From Moheibacter stercoris (lineage in GTDB: Bacteria > Bacteroidota > Bacteroidia > Flavobacteriales > Weeksellaceae), in assembly GCF_040545805.1 (NCBI RefSeq), contig NZ_JBEPMO010000019.1:1-43748 (forward strand): a stretch of 43,748 nucleotides of DNA, read 5' to 3'. This document shows, piece after piece, positions 8,989 to 17,093 of this stretch (position 1 is its first letter; every line of letters begins with the position of its first letter). The notes beneath the pieces were generated by a model that made no database searches, was not told the DNA's origin, and saw only the letters and a list, made by a program, of their open reading frames with translations. The translations under genes and the position numbers were made by a program.

Positions 8989-9020
8989 CATTTTTTAGGG
9001 TATTCAATTTGTGAAATAAA

Positions 9021-9047
9021 AAATGGAAGCCGATTTGACTTCCATTT
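9021..9047 (-). terminator. Terminator at the end of the arginine operon
   Basis: AAATGGAAG (9021-9029) pairs with CTTCCATTT (9039-9047). Read on the minus strand the stem is followed by a T-rich tract. It lies 20 bases past the argF' stop codon. Confidence 0.85.
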
Positions 9048-9067
9048 GATTTATTATTTGAGATGCA

Positions 9068-10039
9068 TTACAAATTCTTCAAAATCTCGTGAAATACCGT
9101 TTGAGCTGAATAAATTCGATTGGTTGCTTCTGGAATTACAATCGAATGTTCAGAATCCAACACTTCATCCGAAACCACCACATTTCGACGAACGGGTAAA
9201 CAATGCATAAATTTTCCGTTGTTGGTCAATTTCATTTTGTCCATCGTGACTTGCCAATCCTTTTCTTGCGGTATGATTTGTCCATAATCTTCAAAACTTG
9301 ACCAGTTTTTTGCATAGATGAAATCCGCATCTTTGAACGCTTCTTCTTGATCGTATGCAATTTTTGCGCCTTCTGTAAATGCTGAGTTTAATTCATAACC
9401 TTTCGGCTGAACTACTGTAAAATCAACCCAATCGATTTTGGAAAACCATTGCGCAAACGAATTCGGAACGGCTTGAGGCAAACGTCTCGGATGAGGTGCC
9501 CAGGTCATCACAACTTTAACCTTTTTATCAAAAGTTTGATTCGGTTTGTAACCCGAATATTCCGCTACCGTAATTAAGTCGGCAAAGGATTGCAACGGAT
9601 GCAAAGTTGCACTTTCCAAGCTCACAACAGGAACCGACGAAAGTTCTTTTACTTTGTTGAACATTACTTCGTTGTAATCTTCGTCACGATCTTCCAATTT
9701 CGGGAAAGTTCGCACGCCCAAAATATCGCAATACGCACTCATCACGCCAATTGCTTCTTTGATGTGTTCTTGCGTATCGCCATTCATCACAGTTCCATCG
9801 GCCATTTCCAAGGTCCAAGAATCTGCTCCAGCGTTCAAAACCCAACAATTCGCACCTAAATTGTAAGTAGCTTTTACGCTACTTAATCGTGTGCGTAGAC
9901 TTGGGTTAAAGAACAACAATCCAATGGTTTTGTTCTTGCCTACTTCTTGTTGCCCAAAGGGATTGGCTTTGATTTCCAATGCCGTATTTAGTAATTCTGT
10001 ATAATTTTTTACGTCCTTAAACGAAATGAAATTTTTCAT
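9068..10039 (-). CDS. argF': N-acylornithine carbamoyltransferase (AOTCase/SOTCase family)
   Basis: Transfers the carbamoyl group of carbamoyl phosphate to N-acetyl- or N-succinyl-ornithine, giving N-acylcitrulline. The 323 residues show the carbamoyl-phosphate loop FFNPSLRTR (43-51), HPLQ (147-150), the acyl-type proline-rich loop HPRRLPQAVPNSF (183-195) and HCLPVRR (279-285). The loop and the overall match to Bacteroides SOTCase set it apart from ordinary ornithine transcarbamylase. The residue that decides the acyl group (Pro90 in B. fragilis SOTCase, Glu92 in Xanthomonas AOTCase) is Gln90 here, so acetyl versus succinyl cannot be called. It is the last gene of the arginine operon, after carB, which supplies carbamoyl phosphate. 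Confidence 0.93.
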   Translation of the reverse strand: MKNFISFKDVKNYTELLNTALEIKANPFGQQEVGKNKTIGLLFFNPSLRTRLSSVKATYNLGANCWVLNAGADSWTLEMADGTVMNGDTQEHIKEAIGVMSAYCDILGVRTFPKLEDRDEDYNEVMFNKVKELSSVPVVSLESATLHPLQSFADLITVAEYSGYKPNQTFDKKVKVVMTWAPHPRRLPQAVPNSFAQWFSKIDWVDFTVVQPKGYELNSAFTEGAKIAYDQEEAFKDADFIYAKNWSSFEDYGQIIPQEKDWQVTMDKMKLTNNGKFMHCLPVRRNVVVSDEVLDSEHSIVIPEATNRIYSAQTVFHEILKNL

Positions 10040-10056
10040 TATGTGTTTGTATTTAG

Positions 10057-10104
10057 AACCTTGTCAAGGTTTATCATCGGTGTGAAAATATCCTTGACAA
10101 GGTT
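10057..10104 (-). repeat. Intercistronic hairpin between carB and argF'
   Basis: AACCTTGTCAAGG (10057-10069) pairs perfectly with CCTTGACAAGGTT (10092-10104) across a 22-base loop. Each arm is itself nearly palindromic. It sits between two co-directional operon genes and belongs to the same sequence family as the hairpins at 4587-4623 and 21478-21511. It may shield the mRNA or partly terminate transcription before argF'. Confidence 0.75.
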
Positions 10105-10111
10105 GATGAGA

Positions 10112-13100
10112 TTATTTTTTAGTTCGGTATTCGTTCCAAGATTTAATTTCCAAATCTTCCAAAGTCAAATTCGTAAATGCATTGATGAACGCACTTGCCA
10201 ATCGCGCATTGGTCACCAATGGAATGTTGAAATCGACTGCTGTACGACGAATTTTGTAATCGTTGTCCAATTCGGCTTTGGTTAAATTCTTCGGAATATT
10301 GATCACCATATCGATTTTTTTGTTCTGTAAATACGACAAAACATTCGGTTCTTTTTCGTCACTTGGCCAATAAACCAAAGTCGAATACACATCGTTTTCG
10401 GTGAAGAATTTATGCGTTCCTTCGGTTGCATAGATTTTGTGTCCTTTTTGGATTAATTGTTTTGCTGCACTTAATAAAGCAACTTTGGATTCAATCGGTC
10501 CACCCGAAATCAAAACAGTTTTTTCTGGAATTTTATAACCAACCGAAAGCATTGATTTCAACAAAGCTTCTTCCGCAGTCGTTCCGATACATCCAACTTC
10601 GCCCGTCGAAGACATATCGACCGATAAAACAGGATCGGCTCCAGCCAAACGTGTGAAAGAGAATTGTGAGGCTTTTACGCCCACATAATCCAAATCATAC
10701 ACGATTTCCGAATGGCCTTTTTCAACATCTAATCCCAACAAAACTTTGGTTGCTTTTTCGATTAAATTATTACCCGAAACTTTTGATACAAATGGGAAGG
10801 AACGCGAAGCTCTGATGTTGCATTCAATCACGCGAACTGCATTGTTTTTGGACAAAAACTGAATGTTCATCGGACCCGAAATTTCAAATCGTTTCGCAAT
10901 TTTTTCAGCAACTTTTCGCATCTGACGAATCGTTTCGATGTACACTTTTTGTGGCGGATAATACATCGTTGCATCGCCTGAGTGAACCCCCGCAAATTCC
11001 ACGTGTTCAGAAATCGCATAATCCACAATCTCACCATTTTTCACCACCGCATCCAATTCGATTTCTTTGGCGCCTTGCACGAATTCCGAAACGACAATCG
11101 GATAATCTGGCGAAACTTCTTTTGCTAATTGCAAGAAAGCATCCAATTCTTCTTTGTTGGAAACGACGTTCATCGCAGCGCCAGACAAAACATACGAAGG
11201 ACGAATCAAAACTGGGAATCCAACTTCGTTGACAAATTCGTGAACGGCTTGAAGGGAAGAAAGTTCTTTCCATCTTGGTTGATCGATGCCCAATTCATCC
11301 AAAATCGCAGAGAATTTATGTCGGTTTTCGGCATCGTCAATTCGAAGTGGTGAAGTTCCCAGAATCGGCATGTTTTCATCGTATAATTTCATCGCTAAAT
11401 TGTTCGGAATTTGTCCGCCCGTCGATAAAATTGTTCCACTTGGTTTTTCAAATTCCAAGATATCCATCACGCGTTCAAAAGATAATTCTTCAAAATACAA
11501 TCGATCCGAAATATCGTAATCCGTTGAAACTGTTTCCGGATTATAGTTGATGATAATGGTTTTATAACCTTCTTTGGAAGCGGTTTGTGCAGCGTTTACG
11601 CCACACCAATCAAATTCAACCGAAGAACCAATTCGGTAAACGCCCGAACCTAAAATACAAACGGATTTTTCGGTTTCCGGTTGTAAGTCGTTTTCGGTTC
11701 CGTGATAAGTCAAATATAAATAATTCGTTTGCGCTGGAAACTCTGCCGCAAGTGTATCGATTTGTTTAATGACAGGAAAAATTCCGTAGTTTTTACGCAA
11801 AGCACGAACGGTTAATTCGCTTCGATGAACACTTTGTGAACCTTTGATTAAAACACCAATTTGTTGATCCGAGAAACCTAATTTTTTTGCTTTTGCTAAT
11901 AAATTTGGATCCAATTGTTCGAATCGAATTAGTTCTTCCAATTCAACCGAAGTTTTGTAAATGTTTTCCAATCGTTGCAAGAACCACAAATCGATTTTGG
12001 TCAATTCGTGAATTTGTTCGATTGAATAGCCCGCTTTAAATGCTTCCGTCAAAGCATACAAACGTTCATCATTCGGTTCAGACAACCACGTATCCAATTC
12101 ATCACCTTCCGGAATCGTGAAATTATTCGCCACAAAACCTCGGTGACCGATGTCCAACATTCGGATTCCTTTTTGGATGGCTTCTTCAAACGAACGACCG
12201 ACCGCCATCACTTCACCCACGGATTTCATTGCAGAACCGATGTTTCTGCGAACGCCATAGAATTTGTTCAAATCCCAACGAGGCAATTTCACCACACAAT
12301 AATCAAGCGCCGGTTCAAACATCGCAGAAGTCGTTTGGGTAACGCTATTTTTGAGTTCGTAAAGATTATAACCCAAAGCCAATTTCGCAGCAACAAAAGC
12401 CAATGGATAACCGGTTGCTTTGGATGCAAGCGCCGAGGAGCGCGACAAACGTGCATTTACCTCAATCACACGGTATTCTTCGTTGTTGGGATTGAGCGCA
12501 TATTGAATGTTGCATTCACCCACGACGCCTAAATGACGAATGGTTCGGATGGCGATTTCTCTTAATTTATGGTATTCGGAATTGGTCAAGGTTTGAGAAG
12601 GTGCGACCACAATTGATTCACCCGTGTGGATTCCAATCGGATCAAAATTCTCCATATTACAAACCGTGATGCAGTTGTCCTCGGCATCACGAACGACTTC
12701 GTATTCGACTTCTTTCCAGCCTTTCAGCGATTCTTCGACCAAAATTTGAGAAGAATAATTAAAGGCTTTTTCGGCCAATTCACGTAATTCTTGTTCGTTG
12801 TTGGCAAAGCCAGAACCCAAACCACCTAATGCATAGGCAGCGCGAACGATCAGTGGGAAACCGATTTCATTTCCAGCACGCAAGGCATCTTCGATGGTTT
12901 CGACCGCTTCACTACGAGCCGTTTTGACATCGATTTGGTTTAATTTTTCGATGAAAATATCACGGTCTTCGGTAGCTTCGATGACGGAAATCGGTGTTCC
13001 CAAAACGCGAACATTGTATTTGTCGAAGATTTTATTTTTGTTTAATTCTACCGCACAATTCAATGCCGTTTGTCCTCCAAAAGCTACCAAAACACCGTCC

Positions 13101-13342
13101 GGTTTTTCTTTTTGGATTACTTTTTCCACAAAATAGGGCGTGACCGGTAAGAAATAAACTTCGTCTGCAATGTTTTCGGAAGTTTGAACCGTTGCAATGT
13201 TTGGATTGATTAAAACGGTTTGAATTCCTTCTTCTTTTAAGGCTTTCAACGCTTGTGAACCTGAATAATCAAATTCGCCCGCTTCACCGATTTTCAGTGC
13301 GCCCGATCCAAGAACTAATACTTTTTTTATTGCTGAAATCAT
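10112..13342 (-). CDS. carB: Carbamoyl-phosphate synthase large subunit
   Basis: Makes carbamoyl phosphate from bicarbonate, ammonia (delivered by CarA) and two ATP, feeding both arginine and pyrimidine synthesis. The 1076 residues match the full duplicated architecture. The first ATP-grasp half starts with VLVLGSGALKIGEAGEFDYSG, and the second starts near residue 560 with VCILGSGVYRIGSSVEFDWC. Each half has its ATP-grasp signatures (EVEYEVVRD; EIELDAVV). The C-terminal MGS-like allosteric domain includes ALLSAAKQLIQKGHKIYATEGT. It lies between the GxxExxY remnant and argF' on the minus strand. Together with carA inside the arginine operon, this points to arginine-responsive expression. Confidence 0.98.
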   Translation of the reverse strand: MISAIKKVLVLGSGALKIGEAGEFDYSGSQALKALKEEGIQTVLINPNIATVQTSENIADEVYFLPVTPYFVEKVIQKEKPDGVLVAFGGQTALNCAVELNKNKIFDKYNVRVLGTPISVIEATEDRDIFIEKLNQIDVKTARSEAVETIEDALRAGNEIGFPLIVRAAYALGGLGSGFANNEQELRELAEKAFNYSSQILVEESLKGWKEVEYEVVRDAEDNCITVCNMENFDPIGIHTGESIVVAPSQTLTNSEYHKLREIAIRTIRHLGVVGECNIQYALNPNNEEYRVIEVNARLSRSSALASKATGYPLAFVAAKLALGYNLYELKNSVTQTTSAMFEPALDYCVVKLPRWDLNKFYGVRRNIGSAMKSVGEVMAVGRSFEEAIQKGIRMLDIGHRGFVANNFTIPEGDELDTWLSEPNDERLYALTEAFKAGYSIEQIHELTKIDLWFLQRLENIYKTSVELEELIRFEQLDPNLLAKAKKLGFSDQQIGVLIKGSQSVHRSELTVRALRKNYGIFPVIKQIDTLAAEFPAQTNYLYLTYHGTENDLQPETEKSVCILGSGVYRIGSSVEFDWCGVNAAQTASKEGYKTIIINYNPETVSTDYDISDRLYFEELSFERVMDILEFEKPSGTILSTGGQIPNNLAMKLYDENMPILGTSPLRIDDAENRHKFSAILDELGIDQPRWKELSSLQAVHEFVNEVGFPVLIRPSYVLSGAAMNVVSNKEELDAFLQLAKEVSPDYPIVVSEFVQGAKEIELDAVVKNGEIVDYAISEHVEFAGVHSGDATMYYPPQKVYIETIRQMRKVAEKIAKRFEISGPMNIQFLSKNNAVRVIECNIRASRSFPFVSKVSGNNLIEKATKVLLGLDVEKGHSEIVYDLDYVGVKASQFSFTRLAGADPVLSVDMSSTGEVGCIGTTAEEALLKSMLSVGYKIPEKTVLISGGPIESKVALLSAAKQLIQKGHKIYATEGTHKFFTENDVYSTLVYWPSDEKEPNVLSYLQNKKIDMVINIPKNLTKAELDNDYKIRRTAVDFNIPLVTNARLASAFINAFTNLTLEDLEIKSWNEYRTKK

Positions 13343-13369
13343 TTTGTGTGATTTGTTTTTTAATTATTA

Positions 13370-13415
13370 TTTTGACCGCTGAGGTCGCTGAGATTAGGCA
13401 AAGAGCACAGAGAAA
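13370..13415. repeat. Flanking repeat, left side of the GxxExxY remnant
   Basis: A stretch containing GACCGCTGAGGTCGCTGAG and GGCAAAGAGCACAGAGAAA resembles, in inverse orientation, the sequence at 13695-13737 (reverse complement contains CCGCAAAG and CGCAAAGAACGCTGAGA). Such 'GCAGAG/GCTGAG' repeats often border GxxExxY genes. The match is imperfect. Confidence 0.45.
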
Positions 13416-13676
13416 TTATAAGTTATTTACAACTCTTTTTATACCATCTTTAATTCGAAATGTGTTGAAATTCATTAGTAAGCCTAATTTGAATTCGTCT
13501 AATTTTACATCTTTAAAAATCAAGAGCATTGGTTTTTCTTTTGCCACATATAAGCCATTTTGAACCATTTCGTAATACAAACATTCTTTGTAGGCACTTT
13601 CTAACAATCCTGGACCCAATATGGTATGAACATTTATGGAGGATTCGATGATTTTGGTTGCAATTTCGTTTTCCAT
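13416..13676 (-). pseudogene. GxxExxY protein remnant with the nuclease core deleted
   Basis: An 86-residue ORF opening with the GxxExxY signature (VHTILGPGLLESAYKECLYYE) and ending with the normal family C-terminus (KLGLLMNFNTFRIKDGIKRVVN). Intact members are about 125 residues. Here the text jumps directly from VKLDE to FKLGLL, leaving out roughly 38 residues that in the family hold the PD-(D/E)XK-like core. The frame is kept, so this looks like a clean internal deletion. It splits carA from carB within the operon and is bordered by imperfect inverted repeats, suggesting a decayed insertion. A residual function cannot be excluded. Confidence 0.8.
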
Positions 13677-13741
13677 TGGTTTAAAGATAAAGTTGTTCTC
13701 AGCGTTCTTTGCGAGTTCTTTTTTTCTTTGCGGTTAAATTC

Positions 13742-14830
13742 TTATGCGATTACTTGAGTTTTATATTTCTTAACTTCCTTGATGAATTCATCAAATAAGA
13801 ATTCGGTGTCAACAGGACCGCCCATTGCTTCTGGGTGAAATTGAACCGTGAAAAATGGTTTTTCTTTGTGACGAATTCCTTCACAAGTTCCATCGTTTAA
13901 GTTCGTGAAAAATGTTTCCCAACCTGCTGGAAGTTTACTGTCATCCAAGGCAAATCCGTGGTTTTGAGAAGTGATGAAACACTTTTTTGTTCCCGTCATT
14001 TGGACCGGTTGATTGTGCGAACGATGACCGTATTTTAACTTGAACGTTTCTGCTCCAGCTGCTAATCCGACCAATTGGTTTCCTAAACAAATTCCAAAAA
14101 TAGGTTTGTCTTCTTGCAAAGATTTTTGGATGTTTTGAATGGTTACATCGCATTTTACTGGATCACCAGGTCCGTTGGAAATGAACAATCCATCGTAATC
14201 TAATTTCGAGTAATCATAATCCCAAGGCACTCGAATCACTTCCACGCCGCGTTTGGTAAAACAACGGATGATGTTGTTTTTTACACCGCAATCGATCAAA
14301 ACGATTTTGGTTTCTGCACCTTCGTTGTAGCGTTTTACTTCTTTAGTGGAAACTTGATCGACCAAATTATCTTCGTTGGGATCGTAAAATTCGATGGTTT
14401 CATCGGCTTGAATTTTCCCTAAAGTTGAACCTTGTTCACGTAATTTTTTGGTGATCATTCGCGTATCAACTCCGTAAATACCAGGTATATTATGTTGTTT
14501 TAACCATTGGTCTAAATTTTCAAATCCGTTCCAGTGGCTGAATTCATCTGAGTAATAGGAAACAACCAATCCAGTAACTTGAATTTTATTGGATTCTACG
14601 AATGCTTCGATTTCGTCGATGATTTCTTTTTCATTGGGAACACCGTAATTTCCTACAATCGGAAAGGTCATCACCATTATTTGTCCTTTGTAGGAAGGAT
14701 CCGTTAAGCTTTCCGGATAGCCAACCATCGCTGTGTTGAATACAACTTCACCAGCTGCGGAAGTATAGGCTCCGAACGAGTTTCCTTCGATTTCAACTCC
14801 GTCTTGGAAGATTAATTTTACTTTTTTCAT
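13742..14830 (-). CDS. carA: Carbamoyl-phosphate synthase small subunit (glutamine amidotransferase)
   Basis: Hydrolyses glutamine and channels ammonia to CarB. I choose the ATG at 14830 (MKKVKLIFQDGVEIEGNSFG), giving 362 residues, the normal family size. An in-frame ATG at 14866 would add 12 unconserved residues. The N-terminal CPSase domain has GEVVFNTAMVGYPESLTDPSY. The class I amidotransferase domain has the oxyanion motif FISNGPGDP, the nucleophile elbow FGICLGNQL and the catalytic HPE in VQFHPEAMGG. It lies 49 bases after argD and is separated from carB by the 400-base GxxExxY insertion, so CarA and CarB are not translationally coupled. Confidence 0.96.
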   Translation of the reverse strand: MKKVKLIFQDGVEIEGNSFGAYTSAAGEVVFNTAMVGYPESLTDPSYKGQIMVMTFPIVGNYGVPNEKEIIDEIEAFVESNKIQVTGLVVSYYSDEFSHWNGFENLDQWLKQHNIPGIYGVDTRMITKKLREQGSTLGKIQADETIEFYDPNEDNLVDQVSTKEVKRYNEGAETKIVLIDCGVKNNIIRCFTKRGVEVIRVPWDYDYSKLDYDGLFISNGPGDPVKCDVTIQNIQKSLQEDKPIFGICLGNQLVGLAAGAETFKLKYGHRSHNQPVQMTGTKKCFITSQNHGFALDDSKLPAGWETFFTNLNDGTCEGIRHKEKPFFTVQFHPEAMGGPVDTEFLFDEFIKEVKKYKTQVIA

Positions 14831-14879
14831 TTTGTGTGTTATGTGTGGTGCGTTTTGAATGATCACTGCTAAATTTAAC

Positions 14880-16010
14880 TTACGAATGTGAAACTATTTC
14901 TTCTTCTAAAGCTTGCAAGAATTTATCGGCAAATGCTTTGTTCATCGTCAATGGAGGCAATAATCGTATGATGTTTGACTTTGCGTTTCCTACAAAAATT
15001 CGGTGTTTGTGCAACAAATTTTTTCGTAGTTCATCTACTGGAAATTCAAATTCAATTCCGATCATTAAGCCACGTCCACGAATTTCTTTGATACGTTGGT
15101 AGCGATTCAAAGCACGCGAAATGTAATAACCCATTTCATCTGCTTTTTGAATTAAATTTTCTTGTTCAATCACTTCTAAAACGGCGTTTGCAGCGGCGCA
15201 AGCCAAGTGATTTCCTCCGAAAGTCGTGCCCAATAAACCGTGTGAAGCTTGGAATTCAGGCGAAATTAAAATTCCACCAATTGGTAATCCATTGCCCATT
15301 CCTTTTGCTATCGTGATGATGTCCGCTTGGATGTTGGAATGTTGGTGCGCAAAGAATTTTCCCGTTCTTCCGTATCCAGATTGAACTTCGTCAGCAATCA
15401 AAACCACATTGTTTGCCGTACAGATTTCGCGAAGTTTTTGAACGAATTCATCGGTTGGTAAAATAATTCCACCAACGCCTTGGATGGGTTCGTAAATAAC
15501 CGCAGCCACTTCCTTTTCGTGGATGATTTTTTGAATTTCTTCCAAATCATATTCGACAAACGAAACGGAATGCTTTGCATTGAATGGCGCAACAATTTTT
15601 GGATTATCGGTCAAAGCAACCGCTCCGGAAGTTCTTCCATGAAAAGCACCTTTGAAAGCGATGATATGATCTTTTCCGGTATGAAACGAAGCAAGTTTTA
15701 GCGCATTTTCGTTGGCTTCAGCGCCTGAGTTACACAAGAATAATTTGTAGTCGTTGTAACCTGAAATGCGCGTTAAGTTTTCGGCTAATTGTTCTTGAAT
15801 CGGATTTTGAACGGAGTTCGAATAAAAGCCAATTTTTTGAATTTGTTCTTGAATGGCTTTCACATAATGCGGATGCGAATGCCCGATGGAAATCACTGCG
15901 TGACCACCATAAAAGTCTAAATATTCGGTTCCGTTTTCATCCCAAAGAATACAATCTTTGGCTTTCACCGGTGTTATGTTGTTAAGTGGATATACGTCGA
16001 ATAGTTTCAT
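14880..16010 (-). CDS. argD: N-acylornithine aminotransferase
   Basis: A class III PLP-dependent aminotransferase converting N-acylglutamate semialdehyde to N-acylornithine. The family-typical start is MKLFDVYPLNNITPVKAKDC at 16010 (376 residues); the in-frame ATG at 16040 adds ten residues without family support. Visible motifs are FYGGHAVISIGHSHP, CNSGAEANENALKLA (PLP phosphate), AFHGRTSGAVALT, the Asp of IADEVQSGYGRTG, and the Schiff-base lysine in IAKGMGNGLPIGG. The sequence alone does not tell acetyl- from succinyl-ornithine. It lies between argC and carA, with a repeat element in the argC-argD gap. Confidence 0.95.
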   Translation of the reverse strand: MKLFDVYPLNNITPVKAKDCILWDENGTEYLDFYGGHAVISIGHSHPHYVKAIQEQIQKIGFYSNSVQNPIQEQLAENLTRISGYNDYKLFLCNSGAEANENALKLASFHTGKDHIIAFKGAFHGRTSGAVALTDNPKIVAPFNAKHSVSFVEYDLEEIQKIIHEKEVAAVIYEPIQGVGGIILPTDEFVQKLREICTANNVVLIADEVQSGYGRTGKFFAHQHSNIQADIITIAKGMGNGLPIGGILISPEFQASHGLLGTTFGGNHLACAAANAVLEVIEQENLIQKADEMGYYISRALNRYQRIKEIRGRGLMIGIEFEFPVDELRKNLLHKHRIFVGNAKSNIIRLLPPLTMNKAFADKFLQALEEEIVSHS

Positions 16011-16037
16011 TATTTCTATTGTATTTTTTAGATTTCT

Positions 16038-16110
16038 CATTTCGTTACCTCATTCGAAATGACAACCTTGTCATTCTGAAAGTAGCGAAGCGAAGTGAAG
16101 AATCTTTTTA
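16038..16110. repeat. Dispersed repeat element in the argC-argD gap
   Basis: CATTTCG (16038-16044) pairs with CGAAATG (16055-16061). AATGACA (16058-16064) pairs with TGTCATT (16069-16075) around ACCT. The two hairpins share bases, so they exclude each other. The following TTCTGAAAGTAGCGAAGCGA...GAATC matches the wording of a dispersed 'TGTCATTCTGA...CGAAGAATC' repeat commonly met in Bacteroidota genomes. Confidence 0.6.
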
Positions 16111-16120
16111 TCATTATTAA

Positions 16121-17092
16121 TTAAAAAGCATTTGGTTTCAGATTCAATCCCAAAGTTTCCTCGAAGCCAAACATCAAATTCATATTTTGAACGGCTTGTC
16201 CCGAAGCGCCTTTGGTTAAATTGTCGATGATGCTCGTAATCAAAACCACATCTTTTTGTTTTTGAATGTGAAGCAAACATTTGTTGGTATTGACAACTTG
16301 TTTCAAGGCGATTGGTTCGTCAGAAATATGCGTAAACGGATGATTTTTGTAAAATGCTTGATAGATTTCTTTCAATTCTGATTCTTGCAAATTCGTTTTG
16401 ACATAAACTCCTGCCAAAATTCCTCTTGTAAAATCTCCTCTTGTCGGCAAGAAATAAAATCCTTGCTTGCTGTTCAGGGTTTGAATGATTTCTGCTTCGT
16501 GTTGATGCGAAAATTCTTTGTAAAACGAAACGTTGTTGTTTCGCCAACTAAAGTGCGTAGAAGGCGAAAGGCTTTGTCCTGCGCCCGTTGAACCCGTAAT
16601 CGCATTCACGTGAATGTCATTTTGAATCAACTCTTTTTCGGCTAAAGGCAAAAGTGCCAATTGAATCGCTGTGGCAAAACAACCCGGATTGGCAATGTTT
16701 TGAGCGGATTTTATTTGTTCGCGATTGACTTCTGGTAAACCATAGACAAATTCTCTGTTATCAAATGTATGCAGAGGTTGTACACGGAAATCATTGCTCA
16801 AATCAATGATTTTTGTATTGGAATTGAATGAATTATTTTCTAAAAATTCGGCTGATTTTCCGTGACCTAAACACAAGAAAATCACATCTGCGTTGGCATC
16901 AATTTCATTTGAGAAAACTAAATCCGTTTCGCCGATCAAATCATCGTGAACTTTCGAAATAGGATTTCCAGCATTGGACGTACTGTAAATAGAAGTAATT
17001 TCAACCATTGGATGATGGATCAAAATTCGAAGCAATTCACCCGCTGTATATCCGGCGCCACCGACGATGCAAACTTTTATTTTTTGTTCCAT
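16121..17092 (-). CDS. argC: N-acyl-gamma-glutamyl-phosphate reductase
   Basis: NADPH-dependent reduction of N-acylglutamyl phosphate to the semialdehyde. The 323 residues match the short type of ArgC. It has the Rossmann start VCIVGGAGYTAGELLRIL, the nucleophile Cys138 in NPGCFATAIQLAL, and the substrate region GSTGAGQSLSPSTHFSWR. The C-terminus NLTKGASGQAVQNMNLMFGF is highly characteristic. Only one base separates it from the argG stop codon, so the two are translationally coupled in the same operon. Confidence 0.97.
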   Translation of the reverse strand: MEQKIKVCIVGGAGYTAGELLRILIHHPMVEITSIYSTSNAGNPISKVHDDLIGETDLVFSNEIDANADVIFLCLGHGKSAEFLENNSFNSNTKIIDLSNDFRVQPLHTFDNREFVYGLPEVNREQIKSAQNIANPGCFATAIQLALLPLAEKELIQNDIHVNAITGSTGAGQSLSPSTHFSWRNNNVSFYKEFSHQHEAEIIQTLNSKQGFYFLPTRGDFTRGILAGVYVKTNLQESELKEIYQAFYKNHPFTHISDEPIALKQVVNTNKCLLHIQKQKDVVLITSIIDNLTKGASGQAVQNMNLMFGFEETLGLNLKPNAF

Positions 17093-17093
17093 A

